Notes: a model not told the origin generated them from the letters alone. A stretch of DNA of 64,000 nucleotides from Brachynemurus nebulosus (GCA_035578155.1 JAPWDM010000009.1:4996001-5060000); one strand, 5' to 3'. Positions 49,179 to 60,900 are shown, counted from the stretch's first letter. Program-made: numbers and translations.

Positions 49179-50476
49179 AGGGGAAGTCCCGTAACGCCGG
49201 ACGGCACCTAGCTCCGGACAGTCTTAGTATCTCGACAAGTTACAATGTGGATGATTCAAATACGTGGGAAAGAGGTGGGGAGGGGTGTGGCGGTACAGAG
49301 TCACATGTCGTAGTTTGTCAGTTATGCTCAAGACAACATCGGGAGCGATCCGTTTTTGTTTCGGGCGGAAAAATACTGCGTCACATAAGATTAAAGTGAG
49401 TGTTACAGCTATGTTTCGATGTTTAAATATTTATGGTATTCGTTAATTAAGGTAAGGTTTCATTATTATTCGTATTATATACTTTTTTTGATGATTTTTA
49501 AAACGGATTACGTATAAATTATGTAATTGTGGTATTATCCTGTCCCTTAGAACCGGACAAAAAGTAGTCCCTTAACGTCGGACAGTGAAAAAAATTATTT
49601 ATTCCACTGGAAGAGCCAGGAACTTCTTCAAATACACTGGGGGAGATTTCCGTATCTGTCAAGGATCCTCCTGAAGAATCTGCCAATGAACCAAGAATCA
49701 GCAATGCTGAGTCATCGACGAGCTCGAATCCAGGTGTTATCGAGATTGTCCATAAATTGTCGCCATTGCCAGACGCTGCCAAAAAAAGATTAGTGGCCCA
49801 TAAAAGAAATTGTGAAAGGAGTGAAATTCTCACTTAAACCCCATATAAAATTACTGTTGAAGAAAAAGAGAATGAAAAGAACGCTAAGGAGGAAAAGAAA
49901 AGAATGGAAACTAAATCCAAAATAAAAAAAAGAAGAGAACGGGAAGCAAACCAAAGTCGTGAAGGCCAAAGGAAGAAGTGACGAAAAGGGGAAACAAACC
50001 AAAGAAGTAAAAGCTAAAAGAAAAAATGAAGATAAAGCTAAGAAAAAGCAGCCACCAAATGAGATATCTGAAGTTGAAAAAACTATTTGCGTAGTGTGCT
50101 TAGAAAACTACCACGAAGACTGGATACAGTGCTCCAGCTGCCATGGATGGGTTCATGAAGCATGTGCAGTCATCCCTGAATCTTCAAACCACTACATATG
50201 TGATCGATGCCGGATGTTTTAAAAATGTCCGGTGCTAGAATTTCGAAATGAAGTCCGTCCGGTACTAGGTGCCACTTCAAGCGATTGCATTTTTTTTCAC
50301 CAAAGTTTAGTTTTTATTTTTAAATAAGATTATGTAGAAGTTGCATTTTTGTTAATTTGTGTTGATTTTAAAGTTAGTTGACTTACTTAATTAATAAATA
50401 AAGTTACATTTTTTAAAACAGTTTTTTAAGTTATTTCCTAAAAACCTTAGGTGTCCGCCACTAGGAAACTTCCCCC
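49179..50476 (+). mobile_element. Pogo-class DNA transposon, internally deleted
   Basis: The left end is AGGGGAAGTCCCGTAACGCC and the right end in reverse is GGGGGAAGTTTCCTAGTGGC; both continue GGAC. TA flanks each (49177-49178 and 50477-50478), giving 1298 bp. The terminal motif is repeated inside: CCCTTAACGTCGGAC near 49570 on the left, and GTCCGGTGCTAG and GTCCGGTACTAGGTGCC near 50226-50271 on the right. The interior encodes the C-terminal part of a pogo/Tigger-type transposase with a PHD finger. The DDE catalytic core is missing, so the copy cannot move by itself. Confidence 0.85.
49610..50222 (+). pseudogene. Pogo/Tigger-type transposase C-terminus with PHD finger
   Basis: Frame +2 from 49610 reads an acidic and serine-rich linker, then SPLPDAAKKRL and a stop (TAA, 49835-49837), then TPYKITVEEKE and a lysine/glutamate-rich stretch. 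The block SPLP..., ILT-x-TPYK, lysine-rich linker is the usual tail of insect pogo/Tigger transposases. A frame change near 49930-49960 leads into a second frame ending at 50222. That frame's last 44 residues form a PHD finger: CX2C, CX2C, HX2C, CX2C at residues 44, 47, 58, 61, 66, 69, 81 and 84, with WIQC and YICDRC at the expected places. AATAAA signals follow near 50393-50402. The N-terminal HTH/CENP-B domain and the DDE domain are absent. One stop plus one frameshift make it a pseudogene. Confidence 0.85.
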
Positions 50477-50478
50477 TA

Positions 50479-51596
50479 TTACATTCAGTCATCAAATCCC
50501 GGAACTGTATCAAGAAAATTATTATCTGCTTTAAAAATTGCGGCAATTCAAACACATATTCATTGAAAATAGTTAAGATAGGGCATTAGAAATTCCACCC
50601 TGACGTACCAAAATACGACCAAATATAATTTTCGAAATACAGATTGCCGAATTTAATCCGAATTCATTTTGGCCAACTGTACTCTGCTAGGTTTCTATAG
50701 TCCAAAAATGGAATATTTTCAGTTTATTAAGAAATTTTACCTTCTTGCGCCTGTGACGTAAGCCTGTTAAACAAACGAACATCTACTGATTACTTTTACT
50801 CGATTGTGTCATCCAATCACCTTCTAACGTTACCTTCTGTGTCGTCACCTTTGTTAATCGTATTCTCATTTTACTTATTTCATTCTCTCTAGCTATGTAT
50901 ATAGTCTCACCTCCGTCTTTGTGAACCACTCACAGTTCGATATGTCTCTCTAAGTAGATATGTATGTACCTAGGTGTGTATTTATTGTCAATGTAAATGA
51001 TTGTTTTAGAGTCCTCGGCACACAATGGGCTCTTATTAGAATGCTGTTGACAAGATTGAAAACATTTATTCAAGGTATTTATTAATTTGAAAGACAATAC
51101 TGTTTACTGATACCTTCACCGTTCCTTCACTACGTCACCACTCCTCCCAGTTGTGTCACCTATATGATCTGGAATATTGAATAGAACAAAACGTAATTAA
51201 ATTAAGTGCTCGATTGCTTGACGGCTTTCTCGTCGAGTTTTCCATTCCCGCGTGCGTCGTCGAAGATATTATCGTCGGTGTAAAACAATTATTTTGAATG
51301 GGTTTATTATTAAAATTTCGGGGGAATCAATCAACGGTTTCCAGTGACACTGGATTAATACGAAAAATATTGTCAATAGCAAAAAATTTTTTTTATTTCT
51401 TTATTGTTCAAGAAATTTTATTAAAATATAGATTGGTTTTAAATATTTTTTCAAGTAAACAAAGGGACAAAATCAATAATTTTCTAATTATGTTGTTGCT
51501 TTGATTTGAAATTTGTAAAAATAATTTAATCAATATGACCGTGACAACACTCTGAAATCACATTTTGATCAAATTTTTTTTTTTATTGAAACTAAT
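50479..51596. other. AT-rich stretch without recognisable gene
   Basis: No gene was recognised. The frame at 51298-51504 has no motif. Confidence 0.4.
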
Positions 51597-52304
51597 TTCT
51601 AGTCTAGAAATTCGAAAAAATCGATTCTTGTTCATATTTTCAAAGTTCAGACTTTTAAGAATAAGTCTCTAAAGGGATATAACGAAATTCGAACTATTTT
51701 CGAAGTTATGGTTATTTTTCCCTGTGTACTGGGTATCTGTTGAGTGTTAAATTCAAATTTTTAATATAAATTACTCGAAACTACATTTTTCGATACGGTT
51801 GACGAGATATCTCAAGTTCTAATGCACCGATTTACTTAAAATTTGGTACATGCCACCTTAATACTATCAAAATTGGTCCGACGTAGGGGTTTTTGGAATT
51901 TTTCTTTACTTTCTTTAAAAAATTTCTAAAGTTGAAAAAAGGAGGCGAAAAAATTTTTTTTTTAAATGGACACCATTTTGTGAAAAAATTTATTTTTCAA
52001 ATCGGCTACGTCCAATTAATTCTACATCCTTGTTTATTAAGAATTAACTAAAATTTTATGTTTTAGGTCACCAGGAGGGTTGGAATCACGTCAACCAGTA
52101 GACACCTTTTTTTTGAGTCCTCACTTTGCCGACCTGTACCGACTTCAAATGTGAATTTTCTTAAAATTTTTATACATTTTTATACCTTTCAAATATCAAT
52201 AAAAAAACTGTTAAAAAAATGGATACTAAAAATGTTTAGTGTTCTCTTTTTTATTACGCCCGTAAAATCACCTCAAAATCGAGCCTCTAGACTGGAATAC
52301 CCCC
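51597..52304. mobile_element. TTAA-flanked TIR element, copy 2 (left end worn)
   Basis: It matches 19146-19804 throughout, for example TACTCGAAACTAC, ATACGGTTGACGAGATATCT, CACCAGGAGGGTTGGAATCA and ATTACGCC. The right end is CTAGACTGGAATACCCCC followed by TTAA (52305-52308). The left end keeps only TCTAGTCTAGAAATTCG and has lost the outer G-run and TTAA. Comparing both copies, the terminal consensus is about GGGGGTATTCYAGTCTAG. Confidence 0.8.
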
Positions 52305-52404
52305 TTAAGTTAGCGGGCTAGAGATGGTATTAAAATTATTTCGATATTATCGATATATTGGACCGTCAAAGATTATCAATCGAATACCGAAATATTCCAT
52401 CAAT

Positions 52405-52470
52405 ACAGGGTGTCCCAAACCTCATGGGACATATAACTATGTATCACGTATTCTAGTGGTCAATGTAGGT
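52405..52470. mobile_element. Single mariner-like transposon end
   Basis: ACAGGGTGTCCCAAACCTCA after ATCAAT resembles the CAGGGTGT end of the element at 20909-22258 and of mariner-type elements in general. No inverted partner was found nearby, so only a solo end is claimed. Confidence 0.4.
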
Positions 52471-52707
52471 TGATTTGACCGAACTTATTTATCTACAAAA
52501 ATGTAGTCACGTATAAATTGTTGTTTTATGATTATTGCGCACAATGATTCGGAAGGTCGTTCTGGTGTGATACGGACCTTATTATTAACGTTAATAACTT
52601 TAATATTAATGACGTCTAATACATCATCAGATTACTAAAAACGATTTCCGTATTCAGTTCCTTTATGCATCGTTCGGAGTAGTACTATTGAGTTTGAATT
52701 TGAGCTA

Positions 52708-52992
52708 GAGTGAGGACATTGATCCACACAAACGCGTTTTCAAGGGGTGATCAATTTTTTTATAGCGGGTTCTAGCACACACTACGTCGTTAAAAGTATG
52801 AGAACACTTTGATCCAATGGGTGCCCACACTTTTAATACGGCAGTGCACCACAAAATTAAGTACACCACCGCGTCAAAAATGTGGACACCCCTCTGGATC
52901 AAGGTGTCCCCATACTTTTGACGACATAGTGGGTACTAGAACACACTATAAAAAATTGGTCACACCGTTTGTGCGGACCAATGTCCTCACTC
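52708..52992. mobile_element. Palindromic MITE with arms of about 140 bp
   Basis: The left arm starts GAGTGAGGACATTGATCC. The right arm in reverse starts GAGTGAGGACATTGGTCC. Both continue CACAAACG, a TTATAG-rich block, TTCTAG, CACTAYGTCGT-AAAAGTATG, CTTGATCCA and GTG-CCACA. TA flanks both ends (52706-52707 and 52993-52994). The arms meet near 52848. ORFs on the two strands (52705-53003) are mirror translations of the palindrome. TA points to a Tc1/mariner-type element. Confidence 0.9.
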
Positions 52993-52994
52993 TA

Positions 52995-54450
52995 GATGAC
53001 TGATGACGTATCTACAAGACAAAAGCGGAACTAATTTTCAATATTAGTCTAAAAGTTGCTCTTCTTTGTCAGTCCGTATATATGAGACTAAAATTTGTAC
53101 AATAAAGTCGATATTTTTAATTTAATTTTTAAAAAAAAAAAAAAAAAAAGCTGCGTAAAGTTTAAGTAAAAAGTTGTTAATATCCAAACAATTTATTATT
53201 ATTAAATATTTCAAAAAGCAATAATAATGAACGTTTGAAAAGTTACGGGAAAAGTTCAAAATAATTAATTATTTAGGTAACGAAAAATTATATAATTTTC
53301 AATAGATTAGACATCAAAGCAAGTGGATATGTATATTATATAGTTGGCGTCTATTATTATAGCTCTGTACACACGTATGCAACTTATACGTAAAATATAC
53401 ATTTTTAGATGAAAAACCGCTAACTTTATACGAACAAGTATATAAATTTTTTTCGCATTAACAGTCAAGCAACCGACACCCATTTTATGACGATAAGCGT
53501 CTAATTAATATATGCATAAAATATATGGGGTGGTATCGTTGTGGCAAAAAGCAGTTGCTGTTTGCTAATCATTTGGAATACCAAAAAAAGAGTTAGAGAA
53601 TTTTCTCCGCTTTTATTTTAACAGTAGCTTAATATCGGCTAACAACCTACTGCAATCAGTTATCAGCCCCATAGTACACCGGTTAGATTCACTTTTACTT
53701 GCCTCTAAACTCAGGCAACCTACATTGCCCTGTCAAGTGCCGGAATACCTACTTTTGTGTATTAAAATGTCTAAGTTTTCAACTTCATATTAAATCATAC
53801 AGACGTTCAACACAAAACACTGAAACTCAAGAAAATGTTGAGCCAACCACTAATTAAATATATAAGTACAATATATACAAAAAAAGTTAGAGAATTTCCT
53901 CCGCTGTATGGAAAAACATTAAATCATGGATATGTTTTATAGCTAAACAGGTACATATATAGACAACCTCAAACATTAACTACTCATCTGGAATTTTATA
54001 GATACCGTCAGTTTTAAGTCTCTCGAAATTGTTAAATTGTAGCCTAGCCCAAAAACATTTTTGTTGTTTAATATTACGCAAATGAGATTTAAAAATGAAA
54101 AGTTGTTAAAGGAATCTCAACTTTAAAAGATCTTTTTAACGGTAACCGACACGATAGAGGGTACCTACCTGGAATTATTTCGGGAGTTATCCAAAGTTAC
54201 TTAATAAAAACAAAAATTTTATCAGTTCGCCAACATTTTCCTGAATGGTTTGGATTTTAATTTTTGGTTGGCTATTTTCTAATAACATAACTCAATGTAA
54301 AATTTCATATATTAGGCACCTCCAGTTAAGCCTTTTTTTATAGTGCTAATATTTATAAATCTTTCGAATTTTTTTGACCTATGATTGAAAAATTATAGCG
54401 AGTGGTACGTAAAATCTTATTCTAATGCTCAGTATTTCACAAATGGACTT
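52995..54450. other. AT-rich stretch with a short spaced direct repeat
   Basis: No gene was recognised. A block AGTTAGAGAATTTYCTCCGCT occurs at about 53590 and 53884, roughly 295 bases apart. The A-run at 53129-53149 could be a retroposon tail, but no body was identified. Confidence 0.45.
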
Positions 54451-54454
54451 TCAA

Positions 54455-55237
54455 CCCTAGAATCATACGTACTCGTCAAAATGACGAACGAACTTCTCTA
54501 CCTGCTCCAATACTACAACTTGTCGTTGCCTGCTTGCTGTGAAACTTCTGTTATCTAACTCATTTGTTATTATAACACAGCAAATGTATAAATTTTGTTT
54601 ATAGCTGCTGTCGATTTGTTTGTATTGAAATAGTGTACGTCAAAAGGACGACGATGTATGATTAACCGATGTTTTTTTTTAGAGAGTTTGTACTTTACAT
54701 ATAAAAATTTTCCTAATTTTTCTAAAATTTATTAAAGATATGGATGTTATGATTAATTTATTCAATGATAATGATAATATGAAAGGTGATTACAGCTGTT
54801 TGACTTATAGAGACGACATAATACTGAAGTTTTAATATATTAAATCGAAAATCAAAGAATCCGTTTCAAGTGACTTAATAAAAGATTTACAATTTATTTT
54901 GTGGAAAATAAATTAATTTTATTATTTTTTGAGATCTTATTCGAGATCTTACTAACAAATTTTAGAAAATTTACAAATGTGCCTAATCAGGAAATAACTA
55001 CATATCTACGGGAATATTTGTGGCCGAGAAATTTCACATTTTGTAAAGTCACACATGTCCACCGACTCATAATAGTTCATAAATTAATTATTTGAAAGAC
55101 ATGTCTTATGATACAATTGATGTATTTATCTATTTTTTAATTTTTATAATGAATAAACTCTCCGTAAAAAGTCCATTCGTCAAAATGACGCCGATGTATG
55201 ATTAACGTTTCTCGTAGACCAACGTATGATTCTAGGG
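54455..55237. mobile_element. piggyBac-like non-autonomous element
   Basis: The ends are CCCTAGAATCATACGT in inverted orientation. The right flank is TTAA (55238-55241) and the left flank is TCAA, a one-base decay of TTAA. CCCTAGAA after TTAA is the known start of piggyBac ends. The palindrome CGTCAAAATGACG lies inside both ends (about 54475 and 55178). GATGTATGATTAAC follows a CGTCAAAA-type motif near both ends. The frame at 54901-55095 has no recognisable transposase motif. The target site and ends together support the assignment; the lack of transposase leaves it non-autonomous. Confidence 0.85.
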
Positions 55238-55241
55238 TTAA

Positions 55242-57649
55242 AATGGAAATTAGTTAACGGATCTTAACTTCATTTTAAGAGCGTTTGCTAACGATACAGC
55301 TGAACGGTTCGTAGAAAAAGATTTTCCTCGTCACTTTCCCACAAAAAAAGGTAAAGAGAAAGAATTTTTTGCCGAATATTTTGCTGAAATTATAAGATTT
55401 TCAAGATTTTCTTTCAGAACTTTAAAAACAACAATTTTTTTTTTTGAGAGAGAGAGAGAAATTATTTCAGTGATGTATTGCAGTTAAAATAGGGTAATGG
55501 AGTTTTTTTGGACGATCTCTTCTCAACTTTCTTAATACTGAAACTGTACAAGAACATTGCCGAGAATATAAAACGTCATTCGACTTCCATAGAAGTGAGT
55601 TTGTATTCTTAATTTTTTTTTTCGTTTTTTTTTTTTTTGTGATTATATTTAAAACTACTTAGGTATTGCTCCACAAGTTTGTCTATATATTGGTTAAAAA
55701 GTTTATAACAAATATAATTATTATTAAACTTTTTCATAAACTATTTACAATAGTTATAAAATATGGTTTAGTCGTTTAATAGCATTTACTACGGCCACGG
55801 TAGCTAATATTAAAAGCTGAAATATTGTAATCGAACTTAAGTCATTAAATGCTACAAAAAAGTGGAAATGCATGTTTTTCCATTAATTAAACATATATAA
55901 GGAAAATGATGAAGAAAATTTTGCTTGATGAGAGAATATTTTATAGATTTTTTTGAAAAATTTCGAAGTATTGTAAGGTATTATGATTTCTAAGGTTTAA
56001 AGTTTAATTCCTTCATATATTTCTTTCCACGGATCACGTCAAAATCAGGTTTCCCTATTTCCCACGTCAAAATCAGATTTTCGTTCAATTTTGACGGATC
56101 ACTAGACCATAACATACTAAAATTTCAAGTGCGTATCTCAAATAGTTTTGCAGTTACAGCCATCTGAAGAGCGAATTCTGATTTTCATTTCTAACACTGA
56201 GGTATTGAGAAATGTATTAAGGTTAATAGTTCGGGAGTTTCTGGACGTGGCTACCAGTCACATGTTGTGGAGCAGCTAGACCCTGGCACATTTAAACGAC
56301 TCATCTAGTTTTACTATGACCGTTATAGTGAATACATTATAAATAATTTTAGTAAAAATTATCAGTGACTAAAACTAAAAGGTAAGATAAAGATTACATT
56401 TTTCAAATTTGCTGCAGTTATAACTCGAAGACAGATCATGCGATCGATTTGATTCTTAGTGCGGCTTTTTTTACATATATTTCTTCGTGCCATGAACCTC
56501 CAGTTTTCCGATCGAATAAAAAATGTAATTTTTGCAGGCTAAAAATCATCAAATTTACGCACAAAATTTGAAACATTTTTTAAAAAACTCCGAAATTTTG
56601 TTAAATTTCAACTTTTTTTTTTGATTGAGGTTCACGGCACGGGCAATACTTTCTAGTTTAATAGGCTTTTTGGTTTTTTTTTTTTTTGATTTCAGGCAGT
56701 TTGAAAGCCGCTATCACTGCAGCCGTGGTGGAACTTTTTTTTTGTCTTGGGAGATCTCGCGTAACTCACTGAACTTTCAGTTTTTTTGTCCAAAAATTTA
56801 ATCCTGAATTTATTATGTATCAACGAATATATCCTTAAAACACTAAAACATTCCATATAATAGTTTTCTTTAAAAAAATTCCCAAAAATCACCTTTTTTC
56901 AGACGGTCACACTAATAGTCCCCCTTAAATGTCCTATATTTTATCTAGTTACTTGAGGAAGCCTGAGATGAAGCGTGTCCAGCACACACTTAGCAAAGTT
57001 TTTTCTAGTGGGAAATTTCCGTAACAAAATCATAAATGACTGTTAATTCTTGAAAATATCATAGCGGAATCTACCTATTACAATATCAATTTCTGTTATT
57101 AGAGAAGAGTAAAAAGTGATTTAACTAATAGCTCTGATATACTTTACCTGTATCAAAAAAAAAAAAAAAAAAAAAAAAAAACTATAATAGAAAAGGAATC
57201 CCAATCATTTATTACTACATCCATTATCAGATACAAAAAAAGCATATACATATATACACAATAATGGCATTGTAATGATCATAGTAGTTACCACCACCAC
57301 TGAACTACCCCCACCACACCACACCTGGTTGTATTTAACAAATCCATTTGCCTTATCCGGTAGCAAAAAAAAACCCATTTCCAATGTGATCCATTACGAT
57401 TATGCTATATCTGTATGTTGTTGTAAAAGCCGTAGAAAAGAATCAATCCATTCAAGTGGCCATTATCAGAACCGTTCACCGTTCACTCATTCAACGATAA
57501 ACGATACCCAACCGCAACAAATGACTCAAACTGTTCGCGAATATTGTTGTAAATTCGCGTTGGATTATATGCGCGTTAATAATATAGTACATATACGAGT
57601 AAAGTACTACCTATATGTGAGTTGTAAAGGTAGGTGCAGGATGTATTGA
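55242..57649. other. AT-rich stretch with one transposon-like end
   Basis: No gene was recognised. ACACTAATAGTCCCCC then TTAA at about 56908-56931 resembles the right end of a TTAA family, but a left end was not found. A 28-base A-run lies at about 57152-57180. The 124-codon frame at 57275-57649 is unusual in composition for this window (H, T, C and R rich), but no domain was recognised. Confidence 0.4.
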
Positions 57650-58000
57650 CTCAAAATGATCAAAGGTGGTGTCGGTGTAAGATGATCAAAACTTTTGTTG
57701 AACTCCAAAATGAAAATGTTCACAAACAATTCTGATTTCGTATTGATCCGTCTGTGTATTCGATTTAAGTAGCATAACTTCGAAAGTATTCGATATAGAT
57801 TTTGACGCCAATGTGTGATTTGACTAGTAAGTAGTCCGCTACGATTTTCATCGAAATTGGAATAATGGTAGCCGAAATGCTATCGAAAAATTCACATTAA
57901 ATATCGATATCTGATACTTACTACTAGTCCCATTTTGTTCAAACTTTGGAAGTATTTTGGGGTTAGGTCATGTAAAGTAATAATAGTTACTGAGCATGCG
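57650..58000. repeat. Decayed copy of the dispersed noncoding repeat
   Basis: Collinear blocks with 41800-42430 are GATCCGTCTGTGTATTCG, TAGCATAACTTCGAAA-TATTCG, CATCGAAATTGGAATAATGG then TAGC, and CCCATTTTGTTCAAACTTTG then TATTTTGGGGTTAGG. It is strongly diverged. Confidence 0.55.
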
Positions 58001-58626
58001 TAAACGTAATAGTATTTCTTGCAACCTCAATTACATTTTACACAAGAGCGAAATAGTCATGTGAGAGTCCTTGCAGCTTCAAGTACGTAATTAATCGAGT
58101 GTGTAATATATATTACAAACGAGTTACATACTATACTTTATCTACGACTAATGACATTCCTGCAGTTAATAATATAAATTGTGTACGGACATAATACATT
58201 AAAATTAAGCCGAACTTGAAATGTTACCCTTCACTTGTTTGAGAAAAAGTTTGGACAGATTTTAATAAAAATATACTGTATAAAGACTAATAAAAGTGTG
58301 GTAAACTACCGTTCTTTACACACAGTCGTGTGTAAGATAAAAAATTTTGCTCAGCTGTATGTAAAACATAGCTTGCTTAAATTTTCTACGGTAAATGACC
58401 AATTTCATAGCAATCGTAAGAAAAAAAAAGTTATTCTCCAACACAAAACCAATGGAGTATTATAAGATGGAGATCTAACTCATATGAGAGGATTTGACAA
58501 AACTGGTCAGGAAAATGATAAATATAAGGGCTTTCTTTTTTTACCACTCGCGGCGTTAATAATCTCAAAATACTGTTGTGAATATAGCGAATATAGTAAC
58601 ATAAAACGGATAAAACAGAATGTAAC
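58001..58626. other. AT-rich stretch without recognisable gene
   Basis: Nothing recognised. The 76-codon frame at 58235-58465 has no motif. Confidence 0.4.
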
Positions 58627-58628
58627 TA

Positions 58629-59031
58629 CAGTACTTATTCTCAAATAGAAACACGCCGGGACTGGGGAAGTGAGTGTTTCCATTTGAGAATCACCAATGT
58701 CGGTTGATGATATTTAATAATAAGGAAATACATAGAAATTACATATGTATGAAATAAACTCTTATAGTTTAAATTACTTTATACGGCGGATATCCAATGG
58801 TACTGACTCCGATTTTACATAGTGACGTCAGCGAATTATATAATATACAATATAAATGATGCGACGCAAGATAAAAATTGTTAAGTTTATTTTAAAAACG
58901 ATCGAAAAACCCACTTTATAACTGAGTTGAACATTGAAAAAGATTCCAGAAGATTCTATTCAAAAGCTAACAAAGATAATATAGAAGCTCGCGTTTCCAT
59001 TTGAGAGTGTTCCATTTGAGAATAAATACTG
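58629..59031. mobile_element. Non-autonomous pogo-like element, 403 bp
   Basis: The ends are CAGTACTTATTCTCAAATAG and, in reverse, CAGTATTTATTCTCAAATGG, flanked by TA at 58627-58628 and 59032-59033. The motif TTCTCAAATGGAAAC occurs four times: an inverted pair at the left (58637-58692) and two at the right (58992-59025). CAGT ends and TA fit pogo. There is no reading frame. Confidence 0.85.
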
Positions 59032-59033
59032 TA

Positions 59034-60090
59034 CCGCTTTCGTATCGTACGCACACGAGTGCCATCTTTGATTTGAACATTTTTTTGAATACACTGAGTT
59101 TCGACTCCTTATCTAATCTTCATAACAAAACCATTGAAATTTTACAACTTTACTCTTGCGCTAAAAACTGGATTGTCTTAACCCCGTTTTAGAAAATATG
59201 GTTTCATCATCATCTTGAATATTGTCGTTTACAATAAATCGTTATTGTATGTATATGCAACAAATATAAATCATAAATACTTTGCAATAGTAACGATCAT
59301 CCACTCTCTTTCTCTGTCTGCCTCTCTCACTCGCACTTACATATACGCGACTTTGAATATTAATATGTATACATGTATCAACCACAGAAAGCGATCATAT
59401 TACCAGAAAAGCAGTCGTCGAATCATTTCTAATCCATTTCACCGTTCAAGATAACAACCATCGCACACCGGTATACACATTATGTTCTTTTTAATATTAT
59501 CCACCCCCACCACCACCCACTACCACCTGAGCGCCCTGCCACCCCTCAAACAGTTTGTTGGCGTTTGTACAACAGAAACCATTATTGTATACAATCTATA
59601 GGTACCTATAGCTTTTTGCCTATTGATGTTTAAGAAATACAACACTATTTAACGACAATCGCTGCTACCTTCTGTTCGACATCGTCGTAGAAGAAATCAA
59701 ACGTAGATACAGAAATACGAACGGAAGTGTGGTTTGATTTCGAAGAATACTTTTATGTTTAATATTTCAATATCAATTTTTTTTTTAGGAAGGGGAAAAT
59801 TCGAATTTTTTTTAAAAATAGATAGAATATAAATGGATGATTTGCGAACTAGAACATTCGAAAGAATAATGAATGATTTTTGGATAATTTGAACAAATTG
59901 TATCGCATAGTTTGTGAGATAAAAATTTTTAAATAACGCTGAAATATCCTTGAATTTTCTAATTGGTCCCAAAAAAGAGTTTATATGGAGTAATGGTTCA
60001 AAAACATAGCTCAGGTTACTTTTGCTTATGTTTGGTGATGATGTGATAAAAATCTAAAAAAAAAGAATAAAAACAAAAAATTCTTTTTAA
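59034..60090. other. AT-rich stretch without recognisable gene
   Basis: Nothing recognised beyond a C-rich patch near 59500-59550 and T-runs. ORFs at 59001, 59215 and 59697 lack motifs. Confidence 0.4.
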
Positions 60091-60675
60091 CTTCCCATAG
60101 GGAGTTATTGTAATGGGTCCGATTTTACGAATCGCTAATTTTGACATATCTCCACGTTTCAAGGTCACTAGAATCCGAATCCATCGTTTTTAGCGTGATG
60201 TCTGTGTGTGCGTTCGTTAGTTCGTTCGTTCGTTCGTGAATTTTTTTTCGTGTCGCATAACTGGAGAACAAATGATGATATCAACTCCGGACTAATTTCG
60301 TTATATGCTTAATCAAAAAATGAAGACCGGATAAAGTTTTCAGCAAATTCGGATTAGCGGTTTGTTTTTTGTGGTAAAAAAACGGAATTAGCTTTATTAA
60401 GATAACAGATTATAATATGGATTTTTTACCATAACATTATTATATAATGGCCTAAGAACCTTCCTTGATGTTAAAAACGCCAGTATTTTATTACAAAATT
60501 AAAAAAAAAATAGCGAAATGAGAAAAATTGAAAAAAATTAGTTTCTTGCCAAAATATATTTTGTCTCGCATATCTTGAGAACAAATGATGTTATCATTTG
60601 TTTGATATGGGTGGAGCCCCTACCCTTAGGTACAGAAGGCGAAGTATTTCTAGTGGGATTTCAATGGGAAGTTGA
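60091..60675. mobile_element. Probable TIR repeat with CTTCCCAT ends
   Basis: The left end is AACTTCCCATAGGGAG and the right end in reverse is AACTTCCCATTGAAATCC. The match is short. Inside, GTGTCGCATAACTGGAGAAC then AAATGATGATATCA (about 60249) is repeated as GTCTCGCATATCTTGAGAAC then AAATGATGTTATCA (about 60561). A TTCGTTCG tract lies near 60210-60236. The assignment to a class is open. Confidence 0.5.
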
Positions 60676-60689
60676 CAGTGTGGGTAGAC

Positions 60690-60900
60690 CCAAATTTTTT
60701 TTTTAAATTTTTCTCGAAAACTAATTTACTTTGAAGCGCATGTGATTTTCCCGCTCTTTTCGTTAATGTAAAATAAACTTTGAAAAACTATTAAATGTTG
60801 GTAATAAAAATTGTTTGACAAGAAAGGCTTAAAATATTCGTTTCTAGAAATCCGACGAGACTAGCTAACAAACTTATTCAAGATTTTCGGTATTCCAACC
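60690..60900. repeat. Diverged copy of the 13957-15012 unit family
   Basis: TTTTTCTCGAAAACTAATTT is followed later by TCGTTAATGTAAAATAAACT. The same order, with TTCGTTAAATTAAACTTTAAAG, is found in both units at 13957-15012. No coding sequence is visible. Confidence 0.55.

Noticed and set aside
56200..56934. A further TTAA element ending at about 56934
   Set aside because: The right end (ACTAATAGTCCCCC then TTAA) is suggestive, but no inverted left end was found; TTAAGGTTAATAGTT at 56218 matches too poorly.
57275..57649. 124-codon ORF with C-, H- and T-rich translation
   Set aside because: The cysteine spacing does not form a recognised zinc-binding pattern and no splice or start context was convincing.
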